From positions 1 through 52,298 of the forward strand of contig JAVBQG010000042.1 in assembly GCA_031549185.1 (NCBI GenBank): a stretch of 52,298 nucleotides of DNA. The letters are read 5' to 3'. The notes below the pieces were generated by a model. The model was given only the letters and a program-made list of their open reading frames with translations. It was not told where the DNA came from and did no database searches. Both the position numbers and the translations under genes were made by a program. Numbering within the stretch: the first letter of the stretch is position 1; every line of letters starts with the position of its first letter. The stretch is from JAVBQG01 sp031549185. GTDB taxonomy: Bacteria > Synergistota > Synergistia > Synergistales > Synergistaceae. Shown in pieces: positions 8,735 to 16,902 of this stretch.

Positions 8735-9736
8735 CTATACAGCCGGTGTTCCGCTTGCCGAGCACCTCACGCCGTAGACGAGATACCCCTCCTCCGACGA
8801 CTCCCTCTCCGCTTCGCCGTTCAGATAGAGGTGCTGCAGATGGGCCAGCATCTCCGACGAGGCGAACCACTTTTGCGGGGCGGGAAAGTCGAGGAAATAG
8901 CCGCCCAAGAAATCCCATTTGATCAGGCTGGAGCACTCGTAGGCGGTCGACGGTTTGTCCGCGAGAATCCGCCGGACGGACTCGAGCCTTCTCGCATGGT
9001 GCGCGTGAAGCTCCTCGATTCTTTTACCGGGATCCCCGATTAAGGCCCGATGGCCGGGGAAGAGCCTTTGAATCCGCAACGCCTTCACCCTGTCGAGATT
9101 CTTCAGAAAACTCCCCAGGTAATCATGATCGAGATCCCAGCAGCAGATGTTGGGCGTGATCCTGTCCAGGATGTGATCGCCGGCAAAAAAGAGCTCGTGC
9201 TCTTTTTCATACAGCCCCAGATGTCCGGGGGTATGTCCCTTCAACTCCAGCACGGAGAAATTGTACCCACCGTAGGAGAGCCGGTCCCCCTCCTGCAGGA
9301 AATCGCACGGCACCGCCTTTTTCGCCCGGTTGAGGTAGGCGGGGTGTTCTTTGTAATCCAGCTCCTCCGCCGACGAAAAACCCATCAACAGGCTCTGCCG
9401 CTGGACATAGTCCCAATGATCCTCGCGGAGCTCGTTCGCAATAGCCCTCGAGTCCGCCTCGCTGATGAAAATCTTGTTCTTTTCGTTTTTCAATACGTCG
9501 ACGAGTCCGGCGTGATCGGCGTGGAAGTGGGTCAAAAAAACGTCCAGGTCGCTCGCGTCGACCGATAGCGCGTCCAGGCCCTCGAACAGCGACCGCCTCG
9601 ACGCCTCGTCGGAGAAACCCGTGTCGATCAGGAGGGGCCTGCCCTCGCCCCTTACGAGGTACGCGTTGAGCTCCTTGAGCGGGTTGCCGGGCAGCGCGAC
9701 GGGTATCCGGTATATATTTTTATAGATTTCTTCCAT
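8735..9736 (-). CDS. metallo-beta-lactamase-fold hydrolase
   Basis: A 333-residue cytosolic hydrolase with the MBL zinc signature THFHADHAG, then LKGHTPGHLGLYE and FFAGDHILD, which supply the further His and Asp ligands. A C-terminal helical extension makes it longer than glyoxalase II, like the group of MBL-fold hydrolases that act on thioesters or other esters. The substrate is not predictable. The start chosen is ATG at 9736, preceded by GAGGAG; an in-frame ATG at 9820 lacks such a site. The gene is alone on its strand. Its stop codon lies exactly at the join with an IS30-type transposase remnant, so the last few residues (about GVRCSASGTPAV) may derive from a rearrangement. Confidence 0.85.
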   Translation of the reverse strand: MEEIYKNIYRIPVALPGNPLKELNAYLVRGEGRPLLIDTGFSDEASRRSLFEGLDALSVDASDLDVFLTHFHADHAGLVDVLKNEKNKIFISEADSRAIANELREDHWDYVQRQSLLMGFSSAEELDYKEHPAYLNRAKKAVPCDFLQEGDRLSYGGYNFSVLELKGHTPGHLGLYEKEHELFFAGDHILDRITPNICCWDLDHDYLGSFLKNLDRVKALRIQRLFPGHRALIGDPGKRIEELHAHHARRLESVRRILADKPSTAYECSSLIKWDFLGGYFLDFPAPQKWFASSEMLAHLQHLYLNGEAERESSEEGYLVYGVRCSASGTPAV

Positions 9737-9977
9737 GGCGCACTCTCCTCTATGACCTGCGAGTCGATTGTCTCTATTCTCCCACCAGCGCATTGTAAAA
9801 CAAATCAGGACATTCGGCACTTATCCGCCTGAAGCGCGCACAGGGGGTATTGTAAAAATAGCCCAGTGTTACAAAGGAGTTACGGCCACGTTACAATTTT
9901 ATTAAAATGAATACAAAGAAGTAAGAGCCTGTGTTATTCTTCCACCACTATATTTTCAAATTGACGAGGAGGTAAAA

Positions 9978-10454
9978 ATGATGAAAAGATTATCCGTGTT
10001 TTTCTTCGCTCTTCTTACCGCTCTTTCACTCGCTCTTTGCCTGACCGCTCTTTCGGCGCTCGCCGACGACAACGACGGCAAAACCCGAAAGGGCAGGTAT
10101 TGCAACGTCACGGAGGCGAAAAAACTGCGCGACGACACGCGAGTGATCGTAAGAGGCTATATCGTGCAACGCATCGCGGACGACCACTACCTCCTGAGGG
10201 ACTCGACCGGCAGTATCAGGATCGAACTCGACGACGATTACCGCAACGGAAGCGAGAGGTTCAGGAGCGGCGAAACCGCGAATCTTCACGGTGCAGTGGC
10301 AAAAGACGATGATGACGATGATGACGACAACGACAATAGACGCCGGAAAAAACGGAGTCTTGTCGATCCACGCGCAAGAGTGGAGGTCGTGGGAAAGATC
10401 GACAGGGACGACGGCTCCGTGGAGATAGACGTGGACATCCTGCGCCGGTTGTAA
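9978..10454 (+). CDS. exported OB-fold protein of the YgiW/YdeI (BOF) type
   Basis: A 158-residue protein with a clear signal peptide (MMKRLSVFFFALLTALSLAL through SALA) and a single OB-fold-like region: VTEAKKLRDDTRVIVRGYI, then YLLRDSTGSIRIELDDD and VEVVGKIDRDDGSVEIDVD. This matches the bacterial OB-fold (YgiW/YdeI) family of periplasmic stress-related proteins, whose partners are mostly unknown. An acidic run of eight Asp residues is inserted in the loop before the last strands, which is unusual. GAGGAGG sits 7 bases before the ATG. It is followed 44 bases later by the FecR-domain gene, so they probably share a transcript. Confidence 0.78.
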   Translation: MMKRLSVFFFALLTALSLALCLTALSALADDNDGKTRKGRYCNVTEAKKLRDDTRVIVRGYIVQRIADDHYLLRDSTGSIRIELDDDYRNGSERFRSGETANLHGAVAKDDDDDDDDNDNRRRKKRSLVDPRARVEVVGKIDRDDGSVEIDVDILRRL

Positions 10455-10498
10455 GGCACGGAACGTCGACTCGAAAATGAAATTTAGGGGGTAGCGGT

Positions 10499-11275
10499 TT
10501 GAAGCGCATCGTTTTGCTTTCGCTTTGCCTTTTCCTGCTCTGTTGCTTCCCGCTCCTTTCCTGTCCCGCGTTTGCCGATACGGTGATCAAAGAAGTAACG
10601 TCGCCCGCCGGTTTCCTGAAGACGGAAGGCGGCAGGTGGGCGCAGGCGAAAAAAGGGCAGCTCGTCGAGAAGGGGAACCTGCTCAAGACGCTTGCGGGCG
10701 GTTCGATCGTGCTGGAGGACGAAGCGCGCGGCGCAACTCTGCACATCGCGGAGAACTCCAGCGTCTCGTTCCTGGGGCCGGACAGCCACTCCGTGTTCCA
10801 GTACAAAGTCAGGCAAGGAACTGCAAAATTCGATCTGAAAAAAAAGATCGAGCTTGAAGTCGACACCCCGCTCGTTGTTTTCGCAGTCAGGGGCACCATT
10901 TTTGAAGTGAGGGTCAGTCTTGAAAATGCCGAAGTTACGCTGAACGTCAGCGAAGGCGAGGTCGTCGCGAGAGATGTGGCGGGTTCCCGAAGCCGGCATT
11001 CGGCAAAGGCGGAACCGGCGAAGACGGTTGCGCTCTCCTCGCTCGGGGTAACCCCTTCCACGCGCGCGATCTATCAGGAGAGAATCCAGCGCCTGATCGA
11101 GAAAGAGAAAGCGGCGGGCGAGCTGATGCGAATGTCGATGCCGCGCGGAAGAAGCGGCAGCGGTGGCGGCAACGGCGGAGAGAACGGAAGCGGCTTGTCC
11201 TCCGGCGGAAGCTCGCCCGGCGGCGGCGATAACGACGGCGGAGACGATGACGGCGACGGTGGAGACGACAATTAG
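10499..11275 (+). CDS. exported FecR-domain protein
   Basis: A 258-residue protein starting at TTG 10499 behind a GGGGG-rich binding site, with a signal peptide ending around CPAFA. Residues 30-150 form a FecR-type beta-rich domain: KKGQLVEKGNLLKTLAGGSI, LHIAENSSVSFLG and a later LVVFAVRGTIFEVRVS, followed by VTLNVSEGEVVAR. The C-terminal 45 residues are a Gly/Ser/Asp-rich low-complexity tail, probably disordered. FecR domains outside iron signalling are often genetically linked to CHASE2-domain receptors, and the next gene is such a receptor. A sensing partner for it in the periplasm is therefore likely, though the ligand is unknown. Confidence 0.82.
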   Translation: MKRIVLLSLCLFLLCCFPLLSCPAFADTVIKEVTSPAGFLKTEGGRWAQAKKGQLVEKGNLLKTLAGGSIVLEDEARGATLHIAENSSVSFLGPDSHSVFQYKVRQGTAKFDLKKKIELEVDTPLVVFAVRGTIFEVRVSLENAEVTLNVSEGEVVARDVAGSRSRHSAKAEPAKTVALSSLGVTPSTRAIYQERIQRLIEKEKAAGELMRMSMPRGRSGSGGGNGGENGSGLSSGGSSPGGGDNDGGDDDGDGGDDN

Positions 11276-11352
11276 GCAGTTGCCGTCCTTAGCCCTCGGA
11301 TCCCCGGCGTTCGGTCGACCTTTCCCCGAGATTCGCACGCAGCAAAATTCGC

Positions 11353-13521
11353 ATGGATAGAAATCCAGGGCGCGGCGGAGTTTGCTGGTTTGCACTCTCC
11401 GTCGCGCTGGGCATTTTCCTTTTCCTCTATCCCCCGATCATCCTGCAGAAGGCGGAGCGGGAATTTTTCGACCTGAAGCTTCGCTTTGCCTCCATTTCGC
11501 CCCCGCGGGAGAAATTGGCGCTGGTGCTGGGCGGCGAACGCTCCGTACGGGAGTTGCAGCGGTGGCCATGGCCCCGCGCTTTCCATGGAAAATTGCTCGA
11601 CAGATTGTCGCCGGCGAAGGTCGTGATGCTGGATATTCTGTTCAACGAGCCGTCCGATGCCGGGAACGACGCCGCGCTTGTGAACGCGGTGAGACGCCAT
11701 GGCCGCGTGATCGGGAGCGCCTACGTCATCCCGGGAGCCGGCGGCAACGCCGTGCTCCCCCCGTTCCCCTCGCTGTCCGCCGCGCTTCTTGCGAGCGGGG
11801 CCGTGAATATGACGAGAGACGTCGATTCCGTGTACCGGCAAGGGCTATGGGGGGTCGAGCTGAAAAGCGGCGATCTCTATCCTTCGCTTGCCCTGGCGGC
11901 GCTGCTGGAAGTGCGCGGACGGGGCGAAAGCGGCCTCTCGCCGGGAAGGCGGGAGAGGAGCGCCGACCTTCCGTGGAAAAAACCCTTTCTCGAACGCAAC
12001 GAAAAAGGATACCTGACGTTCTGGATCCATCACCCCGCCGAGGGCGAAATTCCCGTCTACGAATACGTGGACGTTCTGGAGGGGCGCGTCCCCCCGGAGA
12101 ACTTCAAGGACGCCGTCGTATTGGTCGGAATATCGGCAGCCGGCGTCAACGACGCCGTCCCCATCAGCTTTCACAGGACCATCTCGGGGGCACAGTATAT
12201 CATGAACTCGCTCTACACGCTCCTGAGCGGCTTCTCTCCGAAATTCGCGGGCACCGGGCTCGGCGTTCTTCTCTCCGCCGCCATGGCCTTTTTCGCCTCC
12301 CTCCTGGGTTTCATGCGCCCGCGCGCGGGCGTTCCCGCGATGGTCGCGCTCTGTTTCGGCTGGGCGCTCGTTTCGTTTTCCGCCTTTCCCCGACAATACC
12401 TGTACCTTCCCACCGTCCATCTGCTCGCGGTGTGTTTTTTTTCGTACGTCGGCGCCCTGGTGATCCACATGTGGAGGGTGCACAGGCGGCTGAACGTGCA
12501 GCTTCTCCCGATCGATTCGCTGCTGGTCCTCTCGACGCAGGACGAACCGCTCTCTCCGAGCGGCTTTTCGGGCTACATGCGCAGGATGTGGGCCGACGTC
12601 GAGCGCAAGACCGGCGTGGCGTTGGCGGTTCCCCGCGCGGACGAGAGCTCGCCTCCGGTGTCTCGATGCCTTGAGAGGATCCGGCAGGATGGCGCCACGC
12701 AGGACGAGCGTGGGCTGTCCGGCGACCCGATCGTCCTGCGCAACCTGGCGGATGAAGCGCCGCACCACCGGATGCTGCTCAAGCTGCCATTCTTCGGAAA
12801 GGGAAAGAAAAGCGAATACGCCGTTCTCGCCTGGGACGGGGCGCGGGACTCCGATTTGCTGAAGGGCCTGGCCGCGCTCGTCCTTTCGTCCGCGACGCAC
12901 TACTTCGTATTGGAGCAGAGCGAGGAGCAGAAGCGTTTCTTTTTCAACACGATCAAGGCGATGGCGGGCGCGATCGACGCCAAGGACCCCGTGACGGCGG
13001 GACACTCGGAGCGCGTGGCGGAGCTCTCGAGGCAAATCGCCGAGTGGCTCGGCCTGTCGCCACAGGAGGTCGAGAACATCTACTTCGCCGCCGTCATACA
13101 CGACATCGGCAAGATCGGCGTCGCCGACGACGTGCTCAACAAACCGGGGCGCCTCTCCGAGGACGAATATCTGCAAATGAAAGCTCACCCGATTATCGGC
13201 GCTTTGGTCATGGAGCCGGTGGAGCTGGAAAAATCGATTCTGGACGGCATACTGGAACATCACGAACGGATCGACGGCAGGGGCTACCCCGGCAACGTGA
13301 AGGGAGACGGCATCAGCCTCTCCGGGCGAATCATCAAGATCGCGGACGTCTACGACGCGCTGGCATCGAAGCGGCAGTACAAGGAGCCCTGGCCGCTCGA
13401 GGACGTGTACGACTACCTCTGGGCGAAAAGGGGTACGGAATTCGACGCCCGTATCGTGGATGTGTTCATCGAAAACACGGCCCCTCCGGGGTGGACGCCG
13501 CACACAGCGGCAGCGAGATAA
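11353..13521 (+). CDS. CHASE2-domain HD-GYP cyclic-di-GMP phosphodiesterase
   Basis: A 722-residue membrane receptor. An N-terminal helix is followed by a CHASE2 extracytoplasmic sensor (LQRWPWPRAFHGKLLDRL, VVMLDILFNEP), three membrane helices around residues 290-375, a linker domain, and an HD-GYP domain from about 535. The HD-GYP part has HSERVAELS, HDIGK, HHERIDGRGYP and DVYDALASKRQY, the complete metal and GYP motif set, so it should hydrolyse c-di-GMP. No strong ribosome binding site precedes the ATG at 11353, so a slightly different start or coupling to fecR is possible. Its 3' end overlaps the convergent sensor-kinase gene by 56 bases. Confidence 0.9.
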   Translation: MDRNPGRGGVCWFALSVALGIFLFLYPPIILQKAEREFFDLKLRFASISPPREKLALVLGGERSVRELQRWPWPRAFHGKLLDRLSPAKVVMLDILFNEPSDAGNDAALVNAVRRHGRVIGSAYVIPGAGGNAVLPPFPSLSAALLASGAVNMTRDVDSVYRQGLWGVELKSGDLYPSLALAALLEVRGRGESGLSPGRRERSADLPWKKPFLERNEKGYLTFWIHHPAEGEIPVYEYVDVLEGRVPPENFKDAVVLVGISAAGVNDAVPISFHRTISGAQYIMNSLYTLLSGFSPKFAGTGLGVLLSAAMAFFASLLGFMRPRAGVPAMVALCFGWALVSFSAFPRQYLYLPTVHLLAVCFFSYVGALVIHMWRVHRRLNVQLLPIDSLLVLSTQDEPLSPSGFSGYMRRMWADVERKTGVALAVPRADESSPPVSRCLERIRQDGATQDERGLSGDPIVLRNLADEAPHHRMLLKLPFFGKGKKSEYAVLAWDGARDSDLLKGLAALVLSSATHYFVLEQSEEQKRFFFNTIKAMAGAIDAKDPVTAGHSERVAELSRQIAEWLGLSPQEVENIYFAAVIHDIGKIGVADDVLNKPGRLSEDEYLQMKAHPIIGALVMEPVELEKSILDGILEHHERIDGRGYPGNVKGDGISLSGRIIKIADVYDALASKRQYKEPWPLEDVYDYLWAKRGTEFDARIVDVFIENTAPPGWTPHTAAAR

Positions 13522-14920
13522 TCACCGCCAGGCCGCCCCCCGGCATGTTCTCGGCCGCGATCGTGCCGCCGAAGCGCTCGACGACCTTCGCCGCGATGGC
13601 GAGCCCCAAGCCGCTGCCGCCGTCCGCGTTGCCGCGCGACGGGTCGCCGCGGAAGAAGAGGTCGAACAGCTTGGGGAGAACCTCCTTCGACACGCCCGGG
13701 CCGTCGTCCACGAACGAGATCGAGGCCCACTCGCCCTTGCGCGCAAGCTCGATCTTCATCGACGCCCGCGTGCGCATCTTATACTTCACGCTGTTCTCCA
13801 GAATGTTGACGACTACGTTGCGGAACTGCGTCGTGTCGATGCTCGCCGAGAGTTCCTCCCCACCCGCTTCGAACGAGATGTCGAGACCCTTGGCGGCGTA
13901 CTCTTCGGCCAGCTCGCCCACGATCTCCGAGAGCGCGCCCGCGAGGCCTGCTGTTTCCATGTGATAGGGGAAGCCGCCCACTTCGAGCTTCGAAAAGAGG
14001 AAGAGCTTGTCGACGATCCGCTCCAGCTCCGCCGCCTTGTTCCCGATCGTGTCGATGTAGCGCTTGCGCGCCTCCGGACTGGCGGCAACGCCCTGCTGGA
14101 TGCCCTCCACGTAGGCCTTGATCGAGGCCAGCGGCGTGCGCAGGTCGTGCGAGACGCCAGCGATCAGCTCACGGCGGTTCGCCTCGTCGCGCTCGCGCTC
14201 GTTCGCCGAGTCGAGCAGGCGAGCCGCCATGCCGTTGAAGTCGCGGCAGATCTGCGCGAACTCGTCGTCCTCCGGATACTCGATGCGCGCGTTCAGATCG
14301 CCGTCGCTGATCCGGTACACGCCGGCGGCGAGCGTGTCGAGCGCCTGCACGATGTGCCGGAAGACGAACTGCGTGAGAAAGCGGTTCGTCAGAAGGACGA
14401 TCAGCAGCGAACAGAGGACCGATATGGCGAGCCCGATGCGCACGACATCCTTGATGCCGACTTCGTCCCTGGCGTGGAAGTCGGCATCCATCAGCGCGAC
14501 GCTCAGGTCGCCCGCGCGCTCGACGTCGACAGCCATCCGGCTCACGAAGGAGACGGGCGTCCCCCGCGACAGCGCCTCTCGCAGCGTCGGGTTGACCTCC
14601 CCGATCGTCTGCCGCGTCACGGCCCGCCCCTTGCGGTAGACCAGCAGGCGGAAGCGCTGCTTCTCGTGCGCGGCGCCGAACTTCTCGGCGTCGTCCCGGA
14701 TCCGCGCGTCGTCAGCCGCATCCCCCGACCAGCGCGCGGCCAGCGCGCGCATCTCCACAAGCGCTGCGACGTACTCCTTCGGCCTGTCCTTATAACGCTC
14801 GCGCAGGCCCGTGGCGCGCCCCGCGGCGTACATGCCGCACCAGAATACGGCCAGGCTCAGCACGAGCGGGATGACGACCATCAGAATATTCGAGATGAAA
14901 AGGCGGCGTTTTATGTTCAT
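13466..14920 (-). CDS. HAMP-domain sensor histidine kinase without adjacent regulator
   Basis: About 484 residues: a membrane helix (RLFISNILMVVIPLVLSLAV), an extracytoplasmic stretch of about 130 residues, a second helix (IGLAISVLCSLLIVLL), a HAMP linker, the phosphoacceptor box AGVSHDLRTPLASIKAYVEG, then N box VVVNILENSVKYK, G1 FVDDGPGV, F box LFDLFFRGD and G2 GSGLGLAIA. All catalytic motifs are intact. No response regulator gene lies next to it. The ATG at 14920 is preferred; TATAAT at 14928-14933 on this strand lies only 7 bases upstream, which would make the mRNA nearly leaderless. Longer in-frame starts up to 14992 exist. The last 56 bases overlap the HD-GYP gene in antisense. Confidence 0.88.
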   Translation of the reverse strand: MNIKRRLFISNILMVVIPLVLSLAVFWCGMYAAGRATGLRERYKDRPKEYVAALVEMRALAARWSGDAADDARIRDDAEKFGAAHEKQRFRLLVYRKGRAVTRQTIGEVNPTLREALSRGTPVSFVSRMAVDVERAGDLSVALMDADFHARDEVGIKDVVRIGLAISVLCSLLIVLLTNRFLTQFVFRHIVQALDTLAAGVYRISDGDLNARIEYPEDDEFAQICRDFNGMAARLLDSANERERDEANRRELIAGVSHDLRTPLASIKAYVEGIQQGVAASPEARKRYIDTIGNKAAELERIVDKLFLFSKLEVGGFPYHMETAGLAGALSEIVGELAEEYAAKGLDISFEAGGEELSASIDTTQFRNVVVNILENSVKYKMRTRASMKIELARKGEWASISFVDDGPGVSKEVLPKLFDLFFRGDPSRGNADGGSGLGLAIAAKVVERFGGTIAAENMPGGGLAVIISLPLCAASTPEGPCFR

Positions 14921-15005
14921 ATCGAAATTATACCAGAACGCCCCCTTGATCGAAACGCCGCGCATGGCCCCCGCCGCGGCGCGCAGGGACAAAAAATAGA
15001 ATCAC

Positions 15006-15089
15006 GTAGAGAAGGCCGTCCACGGCCTCCCGTTTGTTATAATGCAGCGTAATCACGGGAGGCTGCCCACAGCCTCCCCTACGACAAAA
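15006..15089. repeat. paired palindromic element, type GTAG...CTAC
   Basis: Two hairpin-forming arms, around 15006-15032 (core GGCCGTCCACGGCC) and 15056-15089 (core GGGAGGCTG CCCA CAGCCTCCC), face each other across a short spacer that carries TATAAT at 15038-15043. It belongs to the same family as elements near 24.8, 25.4, 30.5 and 41.1 kb. Because it lies directly before the small exporter gene, it may carry or disturb that gene's promoter. Confidence 0.65.
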
Positions 15090-15107
15090 CATAAGGGGTG
15101 TCTTCCT

Positions 15108-15428
15108 ATGCATTGGATTCTGCTGGTCGTCGCGGGGCTCTTCGAGACGGCCTGGGCGGTGGGGTTGAAGTACACGGAGGGCTTTACGCGCCTCTATCCG
15201 TCGATCTTCACGGTGAGCGCCATGGTCCTGAGTGTGTGGCTGCTGAGCCTCGCCCTCAAGACGCTGCCCGTCGGCACGGGCTACGCCGTCTGGACGGGGA
15301 TCGGCGCGATCGGCACCGTGCTGATCGGCATGTTCTTCCTCGGTGAGCCGAAGGACCTCCCCCGCGCGCTCAGCATCGCGCTGATCCTCGCCGGGATCGT
15401 GGGCCTCAAGCTCACCTCGCCGCACTGA
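15108..15428 (+). CDS. small multidrug resistance family exporter, Gdx/SugE subtype
   Basis: A 106-residue, four-helix membrane protein beginning MHWILLVVAGLFETAWAVGL. It has the essential Glu in the first helix (FETAWAVGLKYTEGF) and the subtype signature GTGYAVWTGIGAIGTVLIGM. The W, K and T/E pattern after the active Glu is that of the Gdx (formerly SugE) guanidinium exporters rather than EmrE-like drug exporters. Such proteins act as dual-topology dimers swapping guanidinium for protons. I saw no guanidine riboswitch upstream; a palindromic repeat occupies that space instead. The ATG at 15108 matches the family N-terminus. Confidence 0.85.
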   Translation: MHWILLVVAGLFETAWAVGLKYTEGFTRLYPSIFTVSAMVLSVWLLSLALKTLPVGTGYAVWTGIGAIGTVLIGMFFLGEPKDLPRALSIALILAGIVGLKLTSPH

Positions 15429-15465
15429 AACTCCCTCCCGGGCATCGAACCCGACCTCACCCACC

Positions 15466-15508
15466 CCCGCCCCCTCCCTCTCCGATGCGAAGAGGGAGGG
15501 GAGCAAGA
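15466..15508. repeat. C-rich/G-rich palindromic repeat
   Basis: CCCCCTCCCTCT and AGAGGGAGGGG flank a short loop (roughly 15471-15503). The same kind of element occurs twice at 26.25-26.38 kb. It lies in the 308-base gap 15429-15736, which otherwise holds only a possible promoter (TATACT at 15693-15698 with TGGTCA 17 bases upstream) for the next gene. Confidence 0.55.
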
Positions 15509-15736
15509 GGTATCGCGAACGGTCACATACATGGTATCTCCCCCACGGCCAGTCGAACTTCGTCGAGTGTATCGTCACGGCCGGAGTGGGACAATCTGGG
15601 ATCGGCGGCTTTTTTCGGAATTCACAAGTATCTCGCCAGAAAATATCGTTATTTTACAATCGCCCCGTCTGGTCACGAGACAATACAGCGCCTATACTCT
15701 CTTCAATCTCGATCTCAATCACAGGAGGTTTTTCAA

Positions 15737-15952
15737 TTGACGGACGTATCCTTCTGCACCTGCGTCGATCACGCGTGCCCGTGCCATCCGGCCAACCACG
15801 ACCGGGGCTGCACGCCCTGCATCGCCAAGAACCTGGAGGAAGAGCACGTCCCGGTCTGCCTCTTCCGAAAGATGGAGCCGGACATGGACCGCAAACAGGA
15901 CTACACCTTCCAGGGTTTCGCGCGCTTCGTCCGCGACCACAAGGGGATCTGA
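15737..15952 (+). CDS. small Cys-rich protein, DUF6485-type
   Basis: A 71-residue protein starting at TTG 15737 with AGGAGG at 15723-15728. The sequence opens MTDVSFCTCVDHACPCHPAN and continues with RGCTPCIAKNL and VPVCLF. The CxCxxxxCPCHP..GCxxCI pattern suggests a small zinc- or iron-sulfur-binding protein and matches my memory of the DUF6485 family from anaerobes. Function is unknown. It stands alone between a transporter and the broken marC gene. Confidence 0.75.
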   Translation: MTDVSFCTCVDHACPCHPANHDRGCTPCIAKNLEEEHVPVCLFRKMEPDMDRKQDYTFQGFARFVRDHKGI

Positions 15953-15962
15953 GTTTCTCGAT

Positions 15963-15983
15963 GGGCGCACGCTCCGTGCGCCC
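15963..15983. repeat. single palindromic arm, possible bidirectional terminator
   Basis: A perfect 9-bp stem, GGGCGCACG and CGTGCGCCC, with a 3-base loop, followed by GCAAAAA. It lies between the convergent DUF6485-type and marC genes. It looks like one arm of the GTAG...CTAC palindromic family and could also end transcription. Confidence 0.5.
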
Positions 15984-16006
15984 GCAAAAATATGGCGTTT
16001 CCGGGC

Positions 16007-16680
16007 CTACAGAACCCGCAGGTGGAAGATGCTGGAGATGCCGGTGACGACGATCTGAATGCCGATGCAAAAGGTGAAAAAGGCCACCAGTTTATTGATA
16101 ATCAGGTTTCCCGAACGCCCCAGACGATTCGTCAATTTACCTCCCTGTAAAAAAAGGACGTAAAGAATCACGCATAAAATCGCGATGACGAGGGCGATCA
16201 TCAGATAGTTGATCATGGTGGCCAGCAGGTTGTCCTCCACCGACGCGCCGGCCATCAGCGTAAAGATCACCGAGATGCGCCCGGCCCGAAACAGACGGGG
16301 AAGGAAATCGGATAAAAGATTTTCTGTTCCACCTCTCTCACATCAATTTTCGAGATGGTCGCCTGCCCCCCGCTCTGCGTGTTCTCCGCCGGCGCCGAAA
16401 GCCAATCGAAACCCATCTTGCTGATCAGAATTCCGCCGCCCAGCTGAATGACGGGCACCGCGAGGTCGAAGAGCAGCAGGATCAACTTCCCCACCACCAG
16501 GCTGCTCATCCCGATTAAAAAACAGTAAGAGGCGATTTTTTTGACGATCGCCTTTCGTTGCGCTTCGTCCAGCCCCACCAGAAAATCGTTGACGATGAAC
16601 CCGTTGCCGATCGGGTTGAGCACCGGGAAGAGCGTGATAAAAGCGGTTATGAACGTATACAGGAAAGCGTGCGGCGACAT
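16007..16680 (-). pseudogene. marC: MarC-family membrane protein gene with a one-base frameshift
   Basis: Two frames together make one MarC/SnatA-type integral membrane protein. The first half (16267-16680) starts MSPHAFLYTFITAFITLFPV and reaches FYPISFPVCFGPGA before running out of frame. The second half (16007 to about 16275) continues ISVIFTLMAGASV and finishes with two more helices, ending IFHLRVL. MarC proteins read FYP(L/I)xFPxxxGPGxIxV across this point, so a single base is missing around 16274-16279. GGAGGTGAG precedes the ATG at 16680. The break may be real or a sequencing error in a GC-rich spot; an apparent one-base loss also occurs in hemA. Confidence 0.82.
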
Positions 16681-16852
16681 CGTCTCACCTCCGAATGAAT
16701 GTTGGCGCAGGAGGTGGGATCTGTCAATCAAACTTATGCAGAACGGCGGCTCCGCATTTTGGACCGTTCGGGGAGCGGGAATGGGGATGATAGAATAAAA
16801 ATCGGCAGAAAAACCTCGATCCGGCGCTCAAAAAAATACGGCTCTATCGCGA

Positions 16853-16881
16853 TTGATATATCATAACGAATTTGTTATAAT
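16853..16881 (+). promoter_or_regulatory. promoter with overlapping palindrome for the toxin-antitoxin pair
   Basis: TTGATA at 16853-16858 and TATAAT at 16876-16881 are spaced by exactly 17 bases. An inverted repeat ATAAC gaattt GTTAT overlaps the spacer and the -10 box, a good place for the antitoxin to bind and repress. GGAGGG at 16890-16895 and the toxin ATG at 16903 follow. Confidence 0.75.
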
Positions 16882-16902
16882 CGTGAAGCGGAGGGTACAC
16901 AC

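Noticed and set aside
8673..8936. An 87-codon minus-strand frame within the hydrolase gene
   Set aside because: It lies in another phase over well-conserved hydrolase sequence and has no family features.
15001..15107. Guanidine riboswitch before the Gdx-type gene
   Set aside because: The two hairpins lack the ACGR loops of the guanidine-II type and the conserved parts of guanidine-I. They fit the palindromic repeat family found elsewhere in the window.
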